Positions 6,934 to 10,143 of a stretch of DNA of 10,143 nt are shown here, piece after piece. How positions within the stretch are numbered: position 1 is the stretch's first letter; each line of letters begins with the position of its first letter. A program made the position numbers and the translations under genes. The stretch comes from Bacteroidales bacterium (GTDB lineage Bacteria > Bacteroidota > Bacteroidia > Bacteroidales > UBA12481), in the NCBI GenBank assembly GCA_021160155.1, contig JAGHDB010000245.1:1-10143 (forward strand), given 5' to 3'. A model generated the notes under the pieces. The model saw only the letters and a list, made by a program, of their open reading frames with translations, was not told where the DNA came from and did not search any database.

Positions 6934-8034
6934 TTATCGTATGATTTTTGCCAGTTTAGCGGCCAGCTCTTTTCCCCGGAGATTTTTTCCGATGATAATT
7001 CCTTTTTTGTCAACCAGGATGTTTGCCGGGATCGCACGAATGCCGTACTGTTTGGCCACGGCATTATCCCAGAATTTCAAATCGGATACATGGTGCCATG
7101 TCATTTTATCTTCTTTAATGGCCTGCAGCCATTTCTCTTTGTCCTTGTCGAGAGACACGCTTAATATGGTAAATCCTTTTCTTTTGTATGTATTATAGGC
7201 TTTTACCACGGCAGGATTTTCGGTACGACAGGGGCCGCACCAGCTGGCCCAGAAATCAACCAACACATATTTCCCGCGGAAATCAGACAGGCTGACCGGA
7301 TTACCATCCGGGTCGTTTTGGGTAAAATCCATAGCCGGCTGGCCTACGGCGGTCAGTTTTTTCAGTTCGAGTGTTTCGTGTAACCGGGTGACATATTTAT
7401 AATCATGAAGTTTGGGGTCGAATTGATTCATTAAATTCTCCAATTCAACCGGATCGTCAAATTTATAAGCACTCCGGTCGATCAGATAGGGAGCAACCGG
7501 TGAGGTGATATGGGCTTTGATGAATTTCAGATTTTCCGCATCCATGGCTTCATACACCTTATCCAGTTTGTTGCGGAGTTCTTCAATTCTGGCTTCGTCC
7601 TTGGCGTTCCGGGCTTTGGTATATTCCTGAAAGAGAGGGCGGTTACGAACCGATTGTTCTTTTCGCAATTCGTTATATTTCTGGTAAATTCCGGTAGCTC
7701 CCTTTGCGGTGATCTTAGCCAGGTGTAATGAAGAGGCATTGCCGGTGACCTCTATCGGTACGTTATCCATAAAGACACCCACCACTCCGCGTGCATCTCC
7801 GATTTTGAGGTAATAGAGATCCGGCTGGGTGATTTTCCCGGTCATTTCAAAAGAGCCGTCTTTCCGGATACCGGTTTCAAATTTGGTTACTAACTGACGT
7901 CCCTCCCGGGCTTGCAGCAGGGCTTTTCCACCGTTTACACCTTCAAACTTTCCGGTGAGGGTAAACATTTGGGCCATGGTCATTCCTGAAAGCAGAAACA
8001 GACCGGCCAAAAGGGTTGTGATGCGTTGTTTCAT
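6934..8034 (-). CDS. TlpA-like thioredoxin-fold protein with N-terminal DUF4369-type domain
   Basis: A 366-residue exported thiol-disulfide protein. Residues 1-21 are a signal peptide ending M-A-Q. Residues about 24-105 resemble the beta-rich DUF4369 domain often found in front of Bacteroidota thioredoxins (F-T-L-T-G-K-F-E-G, then K-D-G-S-F-E-M-T-G-K-I). A charged helical linker covers about 115-225. The thioredoxin domain (230-366) has W265-C-G-P-C269 as redox site and the cis-proline at Pro336 in R-A-I-P-A-N. Such proteins act in the periplasm, usually as reductants or in protein thiol handling; the partner is not evident. The ATG at 8034 directly follows the minus-strand end of a heptanucleotide array, so the leader is pyrimidine-rich and has no purine-rich ribosome binding site. 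It leads the ispD operon. Confidence 0.92.
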   Translation of the reverse strand: MKQRITTLLAGLFLLSGMTMAQMFTLTGKFEGVNGGKALLQAREGRQLVTKFETGIRKDGSFEMTGKITQPDLYYLKIGDARGVVGVFMDNVPIEVTGNASSLHLAKITAKGATGIYQKYNELRKEQSVRNRPLFQEYTKARNAKDEARIEELRNKLDKVYEAMDAENLKFIKAHITSPVAPYLIDRSAYKFDDPVELENLMNQFDPKLHDYKYVTRLHETLELKKLTAVGQPAMDFTQNDPDGNPVSLSDFRGKYVLVDFWASWCGPCRTENPAVVKAYNTYKRKGFTILSVSLDKDKEKWLQAIKEDKMTWHHVSDLKFWDNAVAKQYGIRAIPANILVDKKGIIIGKNLRGKELAAKLAKIIR

Positions 8035-8038
8035 GTTG

Positions 8039-8143
8039 GATGTTAGATATTGGATGTTAGATGTTGGATGTTAGATGTTGGATGTTAGATGTTAGATATT
8101 AGATGTTAGATATTGGATGTTAGATGTTAGATATTAGATGTTG
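8039..8143 (+). repeat. Heptanucleotide array GATRTTR, 15 units, in the leader of the thioredoxin-like gene
   Basis: Fifteen contiguous 7-bp units without gaps: 8 GATGTTA, 3 GATGTTG, 2 GATATTA and 2 GATATTG. Only positions 4 and 7 vary, and only A/G. The array begins four bases before the thioredoxin-like start codon and, on the transcribed strand, forms its 5' leader as (YAAYATC)n. It is inverted relative to the array at 9906-10045. The remaining 52 bp up to the lipoprotein stop codon (8144-8195) are AT-rich and show no clear promoter or terminator. Confidence 0.97.
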
Positions 8144-8195
8144 GAGGATTTGTTATTTAATTATCATTAGTGCGTAAATATAAGTAAATTCCTTT

Positions 8196-9974
8196 TTACT
8201 CCCCGGCGTTCCAGTCCCACGTCTCTTCAATTTCCCAGTTGGCTTTCAGGGTCAGTTCTTTTGCATAGAAGAGTACTTTCTCGGGTTGCAGGTGTTTGAG
8301 ATAACGGCCGGTATCCCATTTTCCGTTGCCATTTGTGTCGAGGATCAGTTTGATATGGTATTTTCCGGGATCCAATAAGCGAAATTCCGCAGTGCCGGGA
8401 CCTTCCAAAAATTGGCGGCGGATCATCTTTTTATTATTCTTCAGGAGTTCCACGATTCCGTGTCCGGATAACGAGGGAAGATGGATCAGGATGGATCCGT
8501 AATCCGCTTCGCCTTTGACGGTGAAACGGGTTTTCAGCGTGTCGTGTGTTTCATTCCGGATGGATCTGAATGCGCCGGGAAGGATTTCGAGGCGGTAAGC
8601 AGAATCCGGGAGCAGTGCCGGGGTGAGGATGTGAAAACGCGGCCGGGTGCCTTGAGAGGGTGGTAAGATAAGGGGGATGGGGGTAGAATCGTTGCCGGGG
8701 TACAGAAGGATTTTGGTCGTGTCGGTATATGGGGTGGGGACAGAGGTGGTGACGGTCAGCGGTTGGCCCATTTCGTGTTGGTGTGAATTGGATACGGAGG
8801 TAGTGAGGGTTATGGGGTAGGTTTTCTTTTCGGATTTTTTCGATTTTGCCGGTGTAGCCGGACTTGCAGATACGGCCAGTTTGAGTGTGTCTGTCACCGG
8901 GATCATCTGTTCGAGTGAATCATATCCGGGATAGGTTACCAGAACGGGCAGGGTATCCGGCCGGGCAAACAGGGTATCCATGATCCAGACATTGATCGTA
9001 TCGGGATCGGCATACCAGTCGTACATCACAGGCATTTTAGAAGAGGGCAGCTGTGTGGTATCCAGCCGGCGGAGGGTAACAGAGTCGGCCGGCTCATTAA
9101 AGATCAGCCGGATATGATCTTTCCGTAACCGTTCGGATGAAGCCAGGTACTGATGAGGATGATGCTCGGTAAACAGACGCAGGCGGATATTTTGCGGCGT
9201 CCGGAGGTAGCGGATGGAGGCTTTGGCAGAATCGGTAGCCGGTTTCAGCGTATCGATCAGTACTCCGGGATGCATCAGTGAATCCAGAAAAGCGACCGGT
9301 TCGGCGGGCTGGTCGAATAAAAAGTTGCTGTTGGCATCTTTCAGGGCAAAGATCTTGTAATCTCCTTCGGCAATGTTGCGTATGGTGAATTTCCCCTCTT
9401 TGTCGGTTTTGGCCAGGTAAACCGGCAATTCGATCATCGGCAGGCTGTCTTCATTCCGGGCATACAGCATGACAGCCACTCCCGCACCGGGTGTGGTATC
9501 AGAGGCATTGACCACCCGTCCGGAGACTTCCAGACTGTCAATTTCATTGCCGGTTGAAAAGACAAACTGAAAATTATCCAGCGGGTTGTTTTCATTCAGA
9601 TCCACCAGCGCATCCCCGAAATTAAGCGCATAGGTACGATCGGGTTGCAGTGAATCCAGAATTTTAATATACAGTGTTTTACCTTTGATTTTCAATTCGG
9701 GCCGCTCTTTCATGGGGGGCGAAACCACCAGTTTTTCACGGGCGTTTTTCAACACGAAATATTCGTCGAACGTAATTTTAAAGGAGTTGGTGGTAATACC
9801 GGTTGAATAATTAGGCGGTTCGCTTATCACCACTTTCGGAGGCGTTTCGTCTTTCGGACCGCCAACCAGCGCACCTTGCTGTGCACAGGAGGAAAAACCA
9901 AGAACCAACATCCAACATCCAACATCCAACATCCAATATCTAACATCCAACATCCAACATCTAATATCTAACAT
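8196..9974 (-). CDS. Ig-like domain lipoprotein whose N-terminus is encoded by a tandem repeat
   Basis: A 592-residue surface or periplasmic lipoprotein of a Bacteroidota family of unknown function. The family signature C-A-Q-Q-G-A-L-V-G-G-P-K-D-E-T-P-P starts at Cys30. Residues about 45-145 are an SbsA-type Ig-like (Big_5) domain (V-S-P-P-M-K-E-R-P-E, L-N-F-G-D-A-L-V-D-L-N-E-N-N-P). About 148-225 resemble a carboxypeptidase-regulatory or SpaA-like fold (S-G-R-V-V, G-D-Y-K-I-F-A-L-K-D). The conserved C-terminus includes D-T-N-G-N-G-K-W-D-T-G (546-556). Residues 1-23 come wholly from the GATRTTR array (M-L-D-[IV]-[RG]-[CY]-W cycles). Possible starts are 9974, 9953, 9932 and 9911; 9974 is only the longest frame, closed upstream by a TAG at 9998-9996. 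A likely ancestral ATG (M-K-R-V, 10060) is out of frame. The lipobox G-F-S-S-C has Phe at -3, which is atypical. Confidence 0.85.
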   Translation of the reverse strand: MLDIRCWMLDVRYWMLDVGCWMLVLGFSSCAQQGALVGGPKDETPPKVVISEPPNYSTGITTNSFKITFDEYFVLKNAREKLVVSPPMKERPELKIKGKTLYIKILDSLQPDRTYALNFGDALVDLNENNPLDNFQFVFSTGNEIDSLEVSGRVVNASDTTPGAGVAVMLYARNEDSLPMIELPVYLAKTDKEGKFTIRNIAEGDYKIFALKDANSNFLFDQPAEPVAFLDSLMHPGVLIDTLKPATDSAKASIRYLRTPQNIRLRLFTEHHPHQYLASSERLRKDHIRLIFNEPADSVTLRRLDTTQLPSSKMPVMYDWYADPDTINVWIMDTLFARPDTLPVLVTYPGYDSLEQMIPVTDTLKLAVSASPATPAKSKKSEKKTYPITLTTSVSNSHQHEMGQPLTVTTSVPTPYTDTTKILLYPGNDSTPIPLILPPSQGTRPRFHILTPALLPDSAYRLEILPGAFRSIRNETHDTLKTRFTVKGEADYGSILIHLPSLSGHGIVELLKNNKKMIRRQFLEGPGTAEFRLLDPGKYHIKLILDTNGNGKWDTGRYLKHLQPEKVLFYAKELTLKANWEIEETWDWNAGE

Positions 9975-10045
9975 CCAATATCTAATATCTAATATCTAAC
10001 ATCCAACATCTAATATCTAACATCCAACATCCAACATCCAATATC
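9906..10045 (-). repeat. Heptanucleotide array GATRTTR, 20 units, inside the lipoprotein signal-peptide region
   Basis: On the minus strand, 20 contiguous 7-bp units: 9 GATGTTG, 4 GATGTTA, 4 GATATTA and 3 GATATTG. As in the other array, only positions 4 and 7 vary and only A/G. It is preceded by ATG-AAA-CGG-GTT-TTA (10060-10046) and followed by GTTCTTGGTTTTTCC, which codes for V-L-G-F-S. Its length (140 bp) is not a multiple of three. Confidence 0.97.
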
Positions 10046-10060
10046 TAAAACCCGTTTCAT
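10046..10060 (-). pseudogene. Displaced original start of the lipoprotein gene
   Basis: ATG AAA CGG GTT TTA gives M-K-R-V-L, a textbook basic start of a signal peptide. Reading on into the array it hits an in-frame TAG after 16 codons. The downstream V-L-G-F-S-S-C looks like the other end of the same signal peptide, which suggests that the array grew or was inserted between them. If this peptide is still translated, it would be a short upstream ORF that ends inside the array, upstream of the surviving start codons. Confidence 0.55.
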
Positions 10061-10143
10061 TGCCCTAAAGTTAATACAAATGACTTTCTCTCTGGTTTTC
10101 TACCGGAAATGCTTTATTTTGCAGGTTCAAAACAGGTTATATC

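Noticed and set aside
8039..8143. CRISPR-like repeat array
   Set aside because: Units are 7 bp and contiguous, with no spacers and no cas genes nearby.
8175..8182. Leftward -7 box (TATATTTA) for the thioredoxin-like gene
   Set aside because: One mismatch to TAnnTTTG and no TTTG at the right distance upstream; cotranscription with the lipoprotein gene is as likely.
10066..10073. Leftward -7 box (TAACTTTA) for the lipoprotein gene
   Set aside because: Seven of eight matches but no -33 box about 20 bp upstream and only 5 bp to the old ATG; not supportable.
10090..10121. Rightward promoter for a gene beyond the window (TTATTTTG at 10114-10121)
   Set aside because: The -7 box has one mismatch, the -33 position has only a partial TCTG match at 10091, and no gene start is visible.

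Overview
The window looks like part of a Bacteroidota (probably Bacteroidales-like) chromosome of moderate GC. The evidence is a secreted protease with a type IX secretion (T9SS) C-terminal sorting domain, the N-terminus of a protein of the kind that usually ends in a T9SS type B domain, an Ig-like lipoprotein of a family typical of this phylum, a TlpA/DUF4369-type thioredoxin protein, and a promoter fitting the Bacteroidota TTTG...TAnnTTTG pattern. I see no rRNA, tRNA, CRISPR or insertion sequence.

Layout. A cell-surface gene truncated by the left edge (1-316, minus) is divergent from a C1 (papain-like) protease with a T9SS domain (370-2850, plus). The protease meets tail to tail, one base apart, the ruins of an efflux operon on the minus strand. 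That operon reads tetR (5334-4720), tolC-like outer-membrane gene (4723-3380, ATGA overlap with tetR), a hairpin, a 19-codon remnant that looks like the lipoprotein leader of the missing membrane-fusion protein (3327-3268), and two joined pieces of an RND permease (about 3281-2852). Most of the fusion protein and most of the permease are gone, so the pump is dead although its regulator and outer-membrane channel are intact.

A second minus-strand block runs from about 10060 to 5457: Ig-like lipoprotein (9974-8196), TlpA-like thioredoxin protein (8034-6934), ispD (6927-6253) and a predicted outer-membrane protein (6260-5457). The last three are tightly spaced and probably one operon. ispD supplies isoprenoid precursors by the MEP pathway; the others are envelope proteins.

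The least ordinary structure is a pair of heptanucleotide arrays of unit GATRTTR, 15 copies at 8039-8143 and 20 copies at 9906-10045, in opposite orientation on either side of the lipoprotein gene. Only the two R positions vary, and only A/G, in all 35 units. The larger array sits inside the lipoprotein's signal-peptide codons: a plausible ancestral start (10060, M-K-R-V) lies upstream of the array, the rest of the signal peptide lies after it, and the reading frame that survives now begins within the repeat. The smaller array stops four bases short of the thioredoxin start codon. A short octamer repeat (5414-5445) also lies between genes.
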